Assembly (NCBI GenBank): GCA_027488715.1
Contig: JAIYBD010000101.1
Coordinates: 1 to 9,921 of the forward strand
DNA length: 9,921 nt
Direction: 5' to 3'
Origin: Bacteroidota bacterium
Lineage (GTDB): Bacteria; Bacteroidota; Bacteroidia; UBA7662; CANHCV01
Shown here in pieces: positions 1 to 7,724 of this stretch. Every line of letters begins with the position of its first letter. Within the stretch, counting starts at the first letter, position 1. Below the pieces are notes generated by a model. It saw only the letters and a program-made list of their open reading frames with translations. It was not told the DNA's origin and made no database searches. The translations under genes were made by a program, and so were the position numbers.

Positions 1-630
1 CAGTTTTCGGGTAAGCGGGCCATCACCACCTTGCCATCGTTGAAGCGCATGGCCAAGCCCGCTTCCGGGTTGGAAATTTGGCTAAAAAGCGGAGCCACCT
101 ACAACGAGATCACCCGCTTGTCTAAATCGATGTTGGTCGACAGCGTTTATAAAGACGACGAATCAAAAAGCGAAATCACCATCAAAGATGTGGCCGTTTA
201 TGGAAATAGAGATGTGTTGGAATTTAAAATTCAAGTGGATGGATTTACCAAAAAACTTTTGGTCAAGAAGAACATCAAAGGCACCGTTTATTTGAGAGCA
301 ACTCCTGTGTTAGATTCTGTTACCCAAGTCGTAAAACTAACGCAAGTGGACTACGATTTGAACAGCAAGGATATTTTCCTGAAGGCCACTTCGGCGGTAC
401 TGGCCAATACGGTTAAAAAAGCGGTTGAAAAAAATGTTGTGGTTGATTTAAAACCTTATTTGAAAGATGCCAAAACATCCATCAACTCCACATTAAAACA
501 ATTTGATACCGAATACATTCGATTCAATGGACAGGTTTCAAATATCAACGTCAACAAAATTTATTTAACCGATGAGGGAATTCGTTTTCTCATCTTTCTA
601 AAAGGGAATCTTCAGGGTTCTTACCGATAA
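1..630 (+). CDS. DUF4403 family protein, 3' part (5' end outside window)
   Basis: The frame is open from base 1 to a TAA at 628-630, giving 209 visible residues, so the start lies outside the window. The TTG at 31 is in frame but is only an internal leucine codon. The sequence reads like the C-terminal half of DUF4403 proteins: a beta-rich stretch with IKDVAVYG, then GTVYLRATPVLD, then VDYDLNSKD, an amphipathic helix (VKKAVEKN), VDLKPYL, and a final strand region ending in DEGIRFLIFLKGN. The function of this family is not established. Members are mostly found in Bacteroidota and are predicted to be exported, but the signal peptide cannot be checked here. The next gene starts one base after the stop, so the two are probably co-transcribed, which suggests an envelope role. 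The family call is from recognition of the pattern, not a search. Confidence 0.7.
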   Translation, partial: QFSGKRAITTLPSLKRMAKPASGLEIWLKSGATYNEITRLSKSMLVDSVYKDDESKSEITIKDVAVYGNRDVLEFKIQVDGFTKKLLVKKNIKGTVYLRATPVLDSVTQVVKLTQVDYDLNSKDIFLKATSAVLANTVKKAVEKNVVVDLKPYLKDAKTSINSTLKQFDTEYIRFNGQVSNINVNKIYLTDEGIRFLIFLKGNLQGSYR

Positions 631-631
631 C

Positions 632-2161
632 ATGAGCAAGCCCCAAAAAACCAACGCCCAAAAGGCCTTTTCGGCCGTCATTTCTTTGGTTTTCAGAAAA
701 TCATGGTCCATTCTTCTGAATCTTTGGGTCGTAGGTGTTTTGAGTCGCATTCTTACCAAGGAAGATTTCGGTTTGGTGGCCGTTTCGTTGGCGTTAACCG
801 CCTTCGTTACCAACGCAGCTACAGGAGGAATTGGCGACTTTTTCATCGTTTACAAAGGCAAAGAAGATAAAGAGGAAATTTTCAATTCCTGCTATTGGTT
901 CAATTTTGTGATGGGATTGGGAGCCGTTGCTGTTATTTTGGGAATGATCCCCCTTTGGAGCTACTTGTACAAAGATCCTCGAATTCCCCAAATGATTGGA
1001 TGGTTGAGCATCATTGTTTTTGCCGAAATTGGTTCCAGTGTGGTGAAGGCCGGGTACAAAAAACACCTGAATTACTCCAAAATGATCACCATTCAAACCG
1101 TTTTCAATACATTAATGAACATCGGAAAGGTTTGGATGGTTACTTCCGACTTGTTTTCGGTTGAAACCAAGGTATTGAGCATGGTTATTCCCCAGGCGAT
1201 TTCTTCCTTAGCTATGAATTTCTTTCTGCGCTGGTACTCCCCGTACAAAGTTAAATTAGGGCATTGGGGCATTTCCCACTGGAAGGAAATTTTTGGGTTT
1301 ACCAAATTTGTTGCCGGGAATGGATTTTTAAATCGACTCAATAGCGAAGGCGATGCCTTGGTTGTAGGAAAAATCATGGGTTTGGGCGATTTGGGGATTT
1401 ACAATATTTCCAACCAAAACTCGAATTTTTTCACCAAAAACATCCTTCCCATTTTCCAAGAAATCACCCTTCCGGTATTTGCCCTGCATAACGATAAACC
1501 AGACGTTGTTCGGGAAAAGTTTCTGGGAATGATTACGGTATTATCCTTCGTGAGCATGCCTTTCTGTCTTGGCCTGATGGCCATTTCGGAGCGAATCATG
1601 CCCATTTATTTGGGTCCAAAAATTGGATATGATGTGGTGATTCCACTGCAAATTTTGCTACTCAATGCCTTAACCCGAAGCATCAATTCGCCCACAGCAG
1701 GGTTATTCAACGCCATGAGAAAGCCAGAACTCGGCTTTAAATTCAATCTTTTCTTCGTCCCCATTCATTTGGTTGCATTTTTATTGATTGGAAACTATTT
1801 CGGTGTGGTAGGCGCTTGCTGGTATTTTACCATTACGCGCATTGGCTCTAGAATTTATCTAACGAACAAAGCGCTAAACCTGATTCATTCAAACTTCAAA
1901 CAGCTGTTTCAAGCCATCGGCCCCATGTTTGTTGCTAGCTTGGTTAGCGGAATCGTTACATGGGTCATCTCTACCCAGCTTCTCCCCTATTCCATGGATT
2001 CTACCCTAGGTCTAATATGGATCACCCTGATTTTGTGCATGACCTTATTTTTGTCCATTCGTTGGATTGGGAAACCCAATTTAGAATCGATGATCGGTTA
2101 CGTTGCTAAGGCAAAACCCGGGCTTGGCAAAAATATGAAACGGGTGTTTTTCCTCCGTTAA
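632..2161 (+). CDS. Polysaccharide/oligosaccharide flippase, Wzx/WzxC-like (MOP superfamily)
   Basis: This 509-residue integral membrane protein matches the polysaccharide transporter family of the MATE/MOP superfamily, which flips undecaprenyl-linked sugars across the inner membrane for O-antigen, capsule or exopolysaccharide assembly. The N-terminus carries the hallmark pattern: a first helix (about 25-38), then SRILTKEDFGLVAV (38-51), a second helix, and GGIGDFFI (65-72). Hydrophobic helices recur along the protein, about 12 to 14 in total by eye, with basic loops such as NAMRKPELGF between them. The length fits the WzxC branch (about 480-510). The ATG at 632 lies one base after the DUF4403 stop, with no Shine-Dalgarno, so translation is probably coupled. 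Its TAA overlaps the stop codon of the converging galE. The actual sugar substrate cannot be read from sequence. Confidence in the family is high. Confidence 0.9.
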   Translation: MSKPQKTNAQKAFSAVISLVFRKSWSILLNLWVVGVLSRILTKEDFGLVAVSLALTAFVTNAATGGIGDFFIVYKGKEDKEEIFNSCYWFNFVMGLGAVAVILGMIPLWSYLYKDPRIPQMIGWLSIIVFAEIGSSVVKAGYKKHLNYSKMITIQTVFNTLMNIGKVWMVTSDLFSVETKVLSMVIPQAISSLAMNFFLRWYSPYKVKLGHWGISHWKEIFGFTKFVAGNGFLNRLNSEGDALVVGKIMGLGDLGIYNISNQNSNFFTKNILPIFQEITLPVFALHNDKPDVVREKFLGMITVLSFVSMPFCLGLMAISERIMPIYLGPKIGYDVVIPLQILLLNALTRSINSPTAGLFNAMRKPELGFKFNLFFVPIHLVAFLLIGNYFGVVGACWYFTITRIGSRIYLTNKALNLIHSNFKQLFQAIGPMFVASLVSGIVTWVISTQLLPYSMDSTLGLIWITLILCMTLFLSIRWIGKPNLESMIGYVAKAKPGLGKNMKRVFFLR

Positions 2162-3157
2162 TTCTGATTTTTTTCCCAATTCCAGGCGTGTTCCATCATA
2201 TCTTCTAACGAATACTGGGGATTCCACTGCAGTTTTTCTGAGATTTTTTGGGCGTTGGCGAACACAGCCATAACATCGCCCTGCCTTTTGGGCCCAATTT
2301 CATAGGGTACTTTCATTCCCGTAGCCCGCTCAAAAGCCGAAATAACCTCCAAAACAGAGCTTCCTTTCCCGGTTCCCACATTAAATATCTCAGGATGATG
2401 GGGAATTGTTTCAAAACCAAGCGCTCCCACATGGGCTTTAGCTAAATCAACCACGTGGATGTAATCGCGAATACACGTTCCATCCGGGGTGGAATAATCG
2501 TTTCCGAAAATGGTTAAGGCATCACGTTTCCCCGCCACCGTTTGCGTTAAAAACGGAACCAGGTTGGCGGGAACTCCCAACGGCAATTCTCCAATCAACC
2601 CCGAAGGATGAGCCCCTACAGGATTAAAATACCGAAGAAATACGGCCGAAAGCCGACTTGTTTGGCAAATGTCATGAATCATCTCCTCATTCATTCGCTT
2701 CGTCCGTCCATAAGGACTCGTTGGCTCTTGAAGTGGCGTCGATTCAGAAACCGCCCACCCATCGGTCGGCTGTCCGTAAACCGTACAAGAAGAAGAGAAG
2801 ATAAGTTTTTCCACCCTAAATTTTTGCATGCTTTTCAAGAGCTGCGTTAACCCACCCACGTTCACATCGAAATAGGAAAGCGGCTGTAGGACCGAATCAC
2901 CCACGGATTTAAGGGCGGCGAAATGAATAACGCCTTGAATGGCGTGAGCAGAAAAAATGGATTGAAGTGCCTCCTCATCTCGAACATCTCCTTGAAAAAA
3001 TGGGATTTTTTTCTGGGTGATTTTTTCGATTTGATCGAGAACTTCCACTTTGGAATTGGCCAAATTATCCAGAATGATGGGTTCATACCCGGCGAGAATC
3101 AACTCAACTGCGGTGTGGGAACCGATGTAACCCAAACCACCGGTCAGCAAAATGTTG

Positions 3158-3165
<8 letters not shown>
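2158..3165 (-). CDS. galE: UDP-glucose 4-epimerase
   Basis: GalE interconverts UDP-glucose and UDP-galactose in the cytoplasm and supplies galactose for envelope glycans. The 335-residue protein is full length (E. coli GalE has 338) and belongs to the extended short-chain dehydrogenase family. Visible motifs are the NAD-binding GGLGYIG (9-15), D33 in LDNL for the adenosine ribose, HFAALKSVGDS (81-91), the catalytic SSSCTVYG (124-131), and the YxxxK pair Y152 and K156 in SPYGRTK. RYFNPVGAHPSG (178-189) and CIRDYIHVVDLA (231-242) are typical of true GalE rather than of dehydratases. The ATG at 3163-3165 lies 8 nt inside the end of rfbA, which points to translational coupling in an rfbA-galE operon. 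No Shine-Dalgarno is visible. I see no missing catalytic residue. Confidence 0.96.
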
Positions 3166-4024
<859 letters not shown>

Positions 4025-4046
4025 CGCTTCAATCTTGAGGTTGATA

Positions 4047-4054
4047 CAAAGTTA
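4047..4054 (-). promoter_or_regulatory. Candidate -7 element of the rfbA-galE promoter
   Basis: Read on the minus strand the bases are TAACTTTG, a full match to the Bacteroidota -7 consensus TAnnTTTG. It lies 22 nt before the rfbA ATG, leaving an untranslated leader of roughly 15-20 nt. No TTTG is seen at the usual -33 distance; the upstream bases are a T-rich run instead. The call therefore rests on one element and its position. Confidence 0.4.
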
Positions 4055-4085
4055 TTGAAGAATTGAAAAAAATGAAGCATCTTTG
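4054..4085 (+). promoter_or_regulatory. Candidate promoter of the LysE-family gene
   Basis: ATTG at 4054-4057 is followed after 20 nt by CATCTTTG at 4078-4085. These are one-mismatch versions of the Bacteroidota -33 (TTTG) and -7 (TAnnTTTG) elements at an acceptable spacing. Transcription would start near 4089, about 10 nt before the GTG. The site nearly touches the rfbA -7 element on the other strand, so the two divergent promoters would share a 74-bp spacer and may compete for polymerase. Both elements are imperfect. Confidence 0.3.
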
Positions 4086-4098
4086 AGAAACCAAATTT

Positions 4099-4785
4099 GT
4101 GGCTGAGCTTTTAGGAATCATATTGAACGGAGTTGGCTTAGGGTTAGCCCTAAGCATATTGTTGGGGCCTGTCTTTTTTGCGCTCATCCAAACTTCCATT
4201 GCCAAAGGTTTTCGAGAAGGATTTATCATGGCCATTGGTATCGTCGTTTCCGATGCCACCTACCTCACCATCGCTTTTTTTCTCGCCAATTTGGTGGACC
4301 AACCCTTTGTGAAAAAATACCTCGGTTATGCCGGGGCCCTTCTTCTTTTGGTGTATGGCGTATATCTGCTAGTGTCGAAATACCACACCAGCCCTTCCAA
4401 CGAACAACCTGAAAAAAGAAAAATTTGGAAGGGGCCCTTCTTCAAAGGGTACATGCTCAACCTCATCAACGTGAACGTCTTCTTTTTTTGGTTATTCGCC
4501 ATCAGTACCGTTCAAGGTGCCTACGACGATTCGCACGAAGTATTTTTGTTTTTCTCAGGCACTTTGGGAACCGTCTTCCTTACCGATATCGGTAAGGCTT
4601 TTCTTGCAAGACAGTTACAACGTTGGATCACTGAAGCCAGAATCAATGTGCTTAATAAAATTGTTGGAGGCATATTAATTGTATTCGGATTCATCATGAT
4701 GTACCAAGTGTACATCGGAAAAGATGTGCTGGATAACAAATCCCTTGAGCAGAGAATTAACTCCTCCGTTGCTCCGGAAGAGTAG
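4099..4785 (+). CDS. LysE-family amino acid/metabolite exporter
   Basis: This 228-residue inner-membrane protein matches the LysE/RhtB exporter family, whose characterised members pump out amino acids such as lysine, threonine or homoserine. About six hydrophobic helices are visible: roughly 5-30, 43-65, 72-93, 118-138, 147-168 and 186-205. The family signature appears at the end of the first helix and the following loop: LLGPVFFALIQTSIAKGFREG (split here as GPVFF at 23-27 and KGFREG at 36-41), with the conserved acidic residue D52 in the second helix. A charged loop (about 94-115) separates helices 3 and 4, as is usual. The GTG at 4099 is preferred because an in-frame TGA lies at 4084-4086 and the next ATG (residue 44) would delete the first helix. 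The substrate cannot be predicted. It probably forms its own transcription unit. Confidence 0.87.
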   Translation: MAELLGIILNGVGLGLALSILLGPVFFALIQTSIAKGFREGFIMAIGIVVSDATYLTIAFFLANLVDQPFVKKYLGYAGALLLLVYGVYLLVSKYHTSPSNEQPEKRKIWKGPFFKGYMLNLINVNVFFFWLFAISTVQGAYDDSHEVFLFFSGTLGTVFLTDIGKAFLARQLQRWITEARINVLNKIVGGILIVFGFIMMYQVYIGKDVLDNKSLEQRINSSVAPEE

Positions 4786-4805
4786 AAAATTGTGGACAAA
4801 AAACC

Positions 4806-4838
4806 CTCAAATTCTACGCATTAAGCCATAAATTTGAG
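4806..4838. repeat. 8-bp perfect inverted repeat upstream of parE
   Basis: CTCAAATT at 4806-4813 and AATTTGAG at 4831-4838 are perfect inverted copies separated by 17 bases. The right arm covers most of the TAAATTTG promoter-like element. No T-run follows, so it is not a typical terminator. It could be an operator, a weak hairpin or chance in AT-rich DNA. Confidence 0.35.
4829..4836 (+). promoter_or_regulatory. Candidate -7 element of the parE promoter
   Basis: TAAATTTG matches the Bacteroidota -7 consensus TAnnTTTG exactly and ends 18 nt before the parE GTG, implying a leader of only about 10-15 nt. No TTTG or TTG is present at the normal -33 distance; the nearest TTG (4790-4792) is too far away. 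The element is embedded in an inverted repeat. Confidence 0.4.
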
Positions 4839-4854
4839 AAAATCTTGATTCACC

Positions 4855-6738
4855 GTGTCTGAACAACAACCCCACGTTTATAACGAAGATTCCATTCGAT
4901 CCCTCGATTGGAAAGAGCACATTCGCCTACGCCCCGGAATGTACATCGGGAAATTGGGCGATGGTGCCGCTCCCGACGATGGAATCTATATCCTATTTAA
5001 AGAGGTTTTCGATAACTCCATCGATGAATTCGTAATGGGCTATGGAAAAAACATCGATGTTTCCCTCACCGATCGAAAAGTAACCATTCGGGATTTCGGT
5101 CGTGGAATTCCGCTCGGAAAAGTTGTAGAGGTTGTTTCCAAAATCAATACCGGCGGAAAATACGACTCCAAAGCATTCGTCAAATCGGTCGGACTAAACG
5201 GAGTAGGTACCAAGGCCGTGAATGCGTTATCGACGTATTTCAAAGTTCAAAGTTATCGGGAGGGGAAAACCGTATGGGCCGAATTCTCCAAAGGTGAAAT
5301 TACTTCCGAATCTAAACAGGAATCTACCGATCAACCCAACGGCACCGAAGTCTCCTTCTTTGCCGATGATTCCATCTTCAAAAATTACCGATATAATTTC
5401 GATTACGTTGAAGAACAAATCCTCAATTATTCCTACCTGAATGCCGGATTGGTCATCAACCTTAATGGAAAAAAATATTCCAGTAAAAATGGGTTATTGG
5501 ACTTATTGGGAAGAAAAACCGATGTTGAGGCCATCCGCTATCCCATCATCCATTTGAAAGGTGAAGATATTGAATTGGCATTTACCCATGAAAATCAATA
5601 CGGAGAAGAAATTCACTCCTTCGTAAACGGCCAAAATACCACCCAAGGAGGAACCCACGTGGCCGCTTTTCGCGAAGCCATTGTTAAAACCATTCGAGAG
5701 TTTTACAAAAAAGAATTTGATGCAACCGATGTCCGAGCCTCCATCGTTGCGGCCATCTCGGTACGTGTTCAGGAACCGGTATTTGAATCCCAAACCAAAA
5801 CGAAGTTAGGATCGGTTCAAATGGCCCCGGATGGGCCTACCGTTCGCGGATTCATCAACGATTTCGTCAAGCGCGAGCTCGATAATTTCCTTCATCGAAA
5901 TCCATCCACGGCCGATGCCTTGCTACGTCGAATTCAACAAAGCGAGCGCGAACGGAAAGATTTGGCAGGAATTAAAAAATTAGCCAACGAACGCGCTAAA
6001 AAAGCAAGTCTGCACAACAAAAAGTTGCGGGATTGCCGCATTCATTTTACCGATCTCAAAAACGACAGAAGGTACGACACCACCCTGTTTATCACCGAAG
6101 GCGATAGCGCATCGGGAAGTATTACAAAAAGCCGAAGTGTTGAATTGCAAGCCGTATTCTCCCTTCGAGGAAAACCCTTGAACTGTTACGGATTAACCAA
6201 AAAAGTAGTTTACGAAAACGAAGAATTCAATTTGCTTCAGCATGCCCTCAACATCGAAGAAAGCATTGAAGATTTGCGCTACAACAGAATTGTCATCGCT
6301 ACCGATGCCGACGTGGACGGCATGCACATTCGAATGCTATTGCTAACGTTCTTTTTACAGTTTTTCCCAGATCTCGTAAAAAATGGACACGTTTACATCC
6401 TTCAAACACCGTTGTTCCGCGTAAGAAATAAAAAAGAAACCATTTACACCTATTCGGAAGAAGAACGAAAAGCTGCCATTCAAAAAATAGGAAAATCAGC
6501 TGAAATTACCCGTTTCAAAGGATTGGGAGAAATTTCCCCCGAAGAATTCGTCAAATTCATCGGCGAGGATATGCGCCTCGAACCCGTTATTCTCCGCGAT
6601 TCATCCATTCCCAAAGTTTTGGAATACTACATGGGAAAAAATACCATGGAACGTCAGGAGTTTATCATTCGAAACCTACGGGTTGAGAAAGACGACTTGG
6701 ATGATGTACCTGAAATTGCAGCAGCACTGGAAGAATAA
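4855..6738 (+). CDS. parE: DNA topoisomerase IV subunit B (type IIA)
   Basis: ParE is the ATPase subunit of topoisomerase IV, which with ParC unlinks daughter chromosomes. The 627-residue length matches the family (E. coli ParE has 630). The GHKL ATPase domain shows E50 and N54 in FKEVFDNSIDEF, DFGRGIP (80-86) and the ATP lid GLNGVGTK (113-120). The transducer domain has QTKTKLGS with K315/K317. The TOPRIM domain has EGDSASGS starting at E415 and TDADVDG at 483-489, the metal-binding acids. RFKGLGEISPEEF near the C-terminus is also typical. SASGS instead of SAGGS, and the wording around DADVDGMHIR, favour ParE over GyrB. The GTG start is fixed by an in-frame TGA at 4846-4848. No parC gene follows; a terminator ends the unit directly. 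A GyrB assignment is the main alternative but looks less likely. Confidence 0.93.
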   Translation: MSEQQPHVYNEDSIRSLDWKEHIRLRPGMYIGKLGDGAAPDDGIYILFKEVFDNSIDEFVMGYGKNIDVSLTDRKVTIRDFGRGIPLGKVVEVVSKINTGGKYDSKAFVKSVGLNGVGTKAVNALSTYFKVQSYREGKTVWAEFSKGEITSESKQESTDQPNGTEVSFFADDSIFKNYRYNFDYVEEQILNYSYLNAGLVINLNGKKYSSKNGLLDLLGRKTDVEAIRYPIIHLKGEDIELAFTHENQYGEEIHSFVNGQNTTQGGTHVAAFREAIVKTIREFYKKEFDATDVRASIVAAISVRVQEPVFESQTKTKLGSVQMAPDGPTVRGFINDFVKRELDNFLHRNPSTADALLRRIQQSERERKDLAGIKKLANERAKKASLHNKKLRDCRIHFTDLKNDRRYDTTLFITEGDSASGSITKSRSVELQAVFSLRGKPLNCYGLTKKVVYENEEFNLLQHALNIEESIEDLRYNRIVIATDADVDGMHIRMLLLTFFLQFFPDLVKNGHVYILQTPLFRVRNKKETIYTYSEEERKAAIQKIGKSAEITRFKGLGEISPEEFVKFIGEDMRLEPVILRDSSIPKVLEYYMGKNTMERQEFIIRNLRVEKDDLDDVPEIAAALEE

Positions 6739-6768
6739 AAAAAAGCGACCCCTGGGTCGCTTTTTTTA
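6737..6768. terminator. Bidirectional intrinsic terminator between parE and the HIT gene
   Basis: GCGACCC at 6745-6751 pairs with GGGTCGC at 6754-6760. The preceding A-run (6737-6744) pairs with the T-run 6761-6767, so the hairpin works as an A-stem-T terminator in both directions. In practice the loop is probably CCTG with a 6-bp GC core. The structure begins inside the parE stop codon and ends inside the HIT stop codon, so both converging genes use it. Confidence 0.92.
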
Positions 6769-7161
6769 AGCTTGAAAAGCCGTGTGTATTTGATGTGCTA
6801 ATCGTTCCATTTCGTCAGCAGGAACCTCGGTTATTTTACCGAAAACTAAATCACCAACCTCATTTAACGGAACCAAATGAATGTGGGCATGTGGAACTTC
6901 TAAGCCTACAACAGCAAGGCCCACTTTCCGACATGGAACCACCGATTCTATGGCACGGGCCACCTTCTTAGCAAAAAGAAACATTCGGGAATAGGACTCA
7001 TCATCCAAATCAAAAAGGTAGTCAATCTCTTGTTTTGGAACAACCAAAACGTGGCCTTTTTGCATCGGGCGAACATCCAGGAACGAAAAAAATTCCTCAT
7101 TCTCGGCAATCTGAAAACAAGGAATTTCTCCAGCAATAATTCTTGAAAAAATAGAGGCCAT
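6766..7161 (-). CDS. HIT (histidine triad) family nucleotide-binding hydrolase, Hint-like
   Basis: This 131-residue cytoplasmic protein belongs to the Hint branch of the HIT family, small dimeric nucleotide phosphoramidases that hydrolyse nucleoside monophosphate conjugates such as adenylated amines. The active-site triad is complete: H91, H93 and H95 in VPHAHIHLVP. The N-terminal part has IFSRIIAGEIP (4-14), where the family usually has IFxKIIxGEIP, then FLDVRPMQKGHVLVVPK (27-43), which forms the nucleotide pocket. The ATG at 7159-7161 follows the greA stop after two bases, so the gene is the second member of a greA-HIT operon. No Shine-Dalgarno is present. The stop codon is contained in the bidirectional terminator. 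The physiological substrate of bacterial Hint proteins is unclear, and the context with greA does not settle it. Confidence 0.93.
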   Translation of the reverse strand: MASIFSRIIAGEIPCFQIAENEEFFSFLDVRPMQKGHVLVVPKQEIDYLFDLDDESYSRMFLFAKKVARAIESVVPCRKVGLAVVGLEVPHAHIHLVPLNEVGDLVFGKITEVPADEMERLAHQIHTAFQA

Positions 7162-7163
7162 CT

Positions 7164-7634
7164 TTACTCAGCCGTAATTTCCAAAACTTCCAATTGAATG
7201 GAACCTGAAGGAACGGTTACGTCAACAACGTCACCAATTTTTTTGTTCATCAACCCTGCACCGATGGGCGAAGTCATAGAAATTTTCCCAAGCTTAACAT
7301 CGGCTTCTTTTTCTGAAACCATGTTATACTTCATGATTGCACCTGTTTTGCAGTTCTTGATTTTTACCCAGGTTAGAGGTTGCACCCGTGATGTATCAAT
7401 TTGGGAAGATTCCAATACTTTTGCGGAAGAAAGAAGCCCTTCCAATTCGTTGATTTTCATCTCCATCAACCCTTGGGCTTCTTTGGCAGCATCGTATTCT
7501 GCATTCTCTGAAAGATCTCCTTTTTCACGTGCTTCTTGGATGGCAGCAGCCATATTTTGACGACCCTTGGTCTTTAATTCATGTAATTCTTGACGAAGCT
7601 TTTCATAAGCTTCACGAGATAAAATTGCACTCAT
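7164..7634 (-). CDS. greA: Transcription elongation factor GreA
   Basis: GreA enters the secondary channel of RNA polymerase and stimulates cleavage of backtracked RNA, rescuing stalled complexes. The 156 residues match the usual length (E. coli 158). Residues 1-75 form the N-terminal coiled coil. Its tip carries the acidic pair D40 and E43 in EKGDLSENAEYDAAKEAQ (37-54), equivalent to E. coli D41 and E44 that hold the catalytic metal. The C-terminal FKBP-like domain has SPIGAGLMNKKIGDVV, where S-P-I-G and GD are characteristic. The ATG at 7632-7634 is preceded by an A-rich leader without Shine-Dalgarno. The HIT gene follows after two bases. The likely promoter lies upstream of an intrinsic terminator hairpin, so its expression may be attenuated in the leader. 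Confidence 0.96.
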   Translation of the reverse strand: MSAILSREAYEKLRQELHELKTKGRQNMAAAIQEAREKGDLSENAEYDAAKEAQGLMEMKINELEGLLSSAKVLESSQIDTSRVQPLTWVKIKNCKTGAIMKYNMVSEKEADVKLGKISMTSPIGAGLMNKKIGDVVDVTVPSGSIQLEVLEITAE

Positions 7635-7651
7635 GCTGATGGTTTTTTTAG

Positions 7652-7686
7652 AAATAAAAACGCCTCCTACCGAAGCAGGAGACGTT
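7652..7686 (-). terminator. Intrinsic terminator of the PorV/PorQ-family gene, UUCG loop; inside the greA leader
   Basis: In minus-strand RNA, AACGUCUCCUGC (7686-7675) pairs with GUAGGAGGCGUU (7670-7659) around the loop UUCG (7674-7671). Two positions are G-U pairs on this strand but C-A mismatches on the other, which shows that the hairpin is built for minus-strand RNA. A U-rich tail (UUUAUUU, 7658-7652) follows. It starts 22 nt after the stop of the PorV-like gene and ends 17 nt before the greA ATG. Confidence 0.92.
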
Positions 7687-7693
7687 ACAAATA

Positions 7694-7724
7694 CAAAGGT
7701 AGAAAAAATTACAACTTCAACAAA
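7694..7724 (-). promoter_or_regulatory. Probable promoter of the greA-HIT operon
   Basis: On the minus strand TTTG (7724-7721) is followed after 19 nt by TACCTTTG (7701-7694), a match to both parts of the Bacteroidota consensus TTTG-N19-TAnnTTTG. The -33 element lies inside the last codons of the PorV-like gene. The expected start of transcription is about 7688-7690, immediately in front of the terminator hairpin, giving a leader of about 55 nt before greA. Confidence 0.6.

Noticed and set aside
31..33. TTG as the start codon of the first gene
   Set aside because: The frame is open to base 1 and the family has a long N-terminal part, so the gene is simply cut by the window edge.
4029..4259. 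Minus-strand 76-codon open frame over the start of the LysE gene
   Set aside because: It lies antisense to a well-supported transporter, has no family-like motif and would occupy the divergent promoter region.
4791..4799. TGTGGACAA, one base away from a DnaA box (TGTGGATAA)
   Set aside because: It is a single imperfect copy with no cluster, no AT-rich unwinding region and no dnaA or dnaN gene nearby, so an origin is not supported.
4855..6738. Assignment as gyrB
   Set aside because: The TOPRIM motif is EGDSASGS rather than EGDSAGGS and the length and wording near DADVDGMHIR fit ParE better, although a phylogeny was not run.
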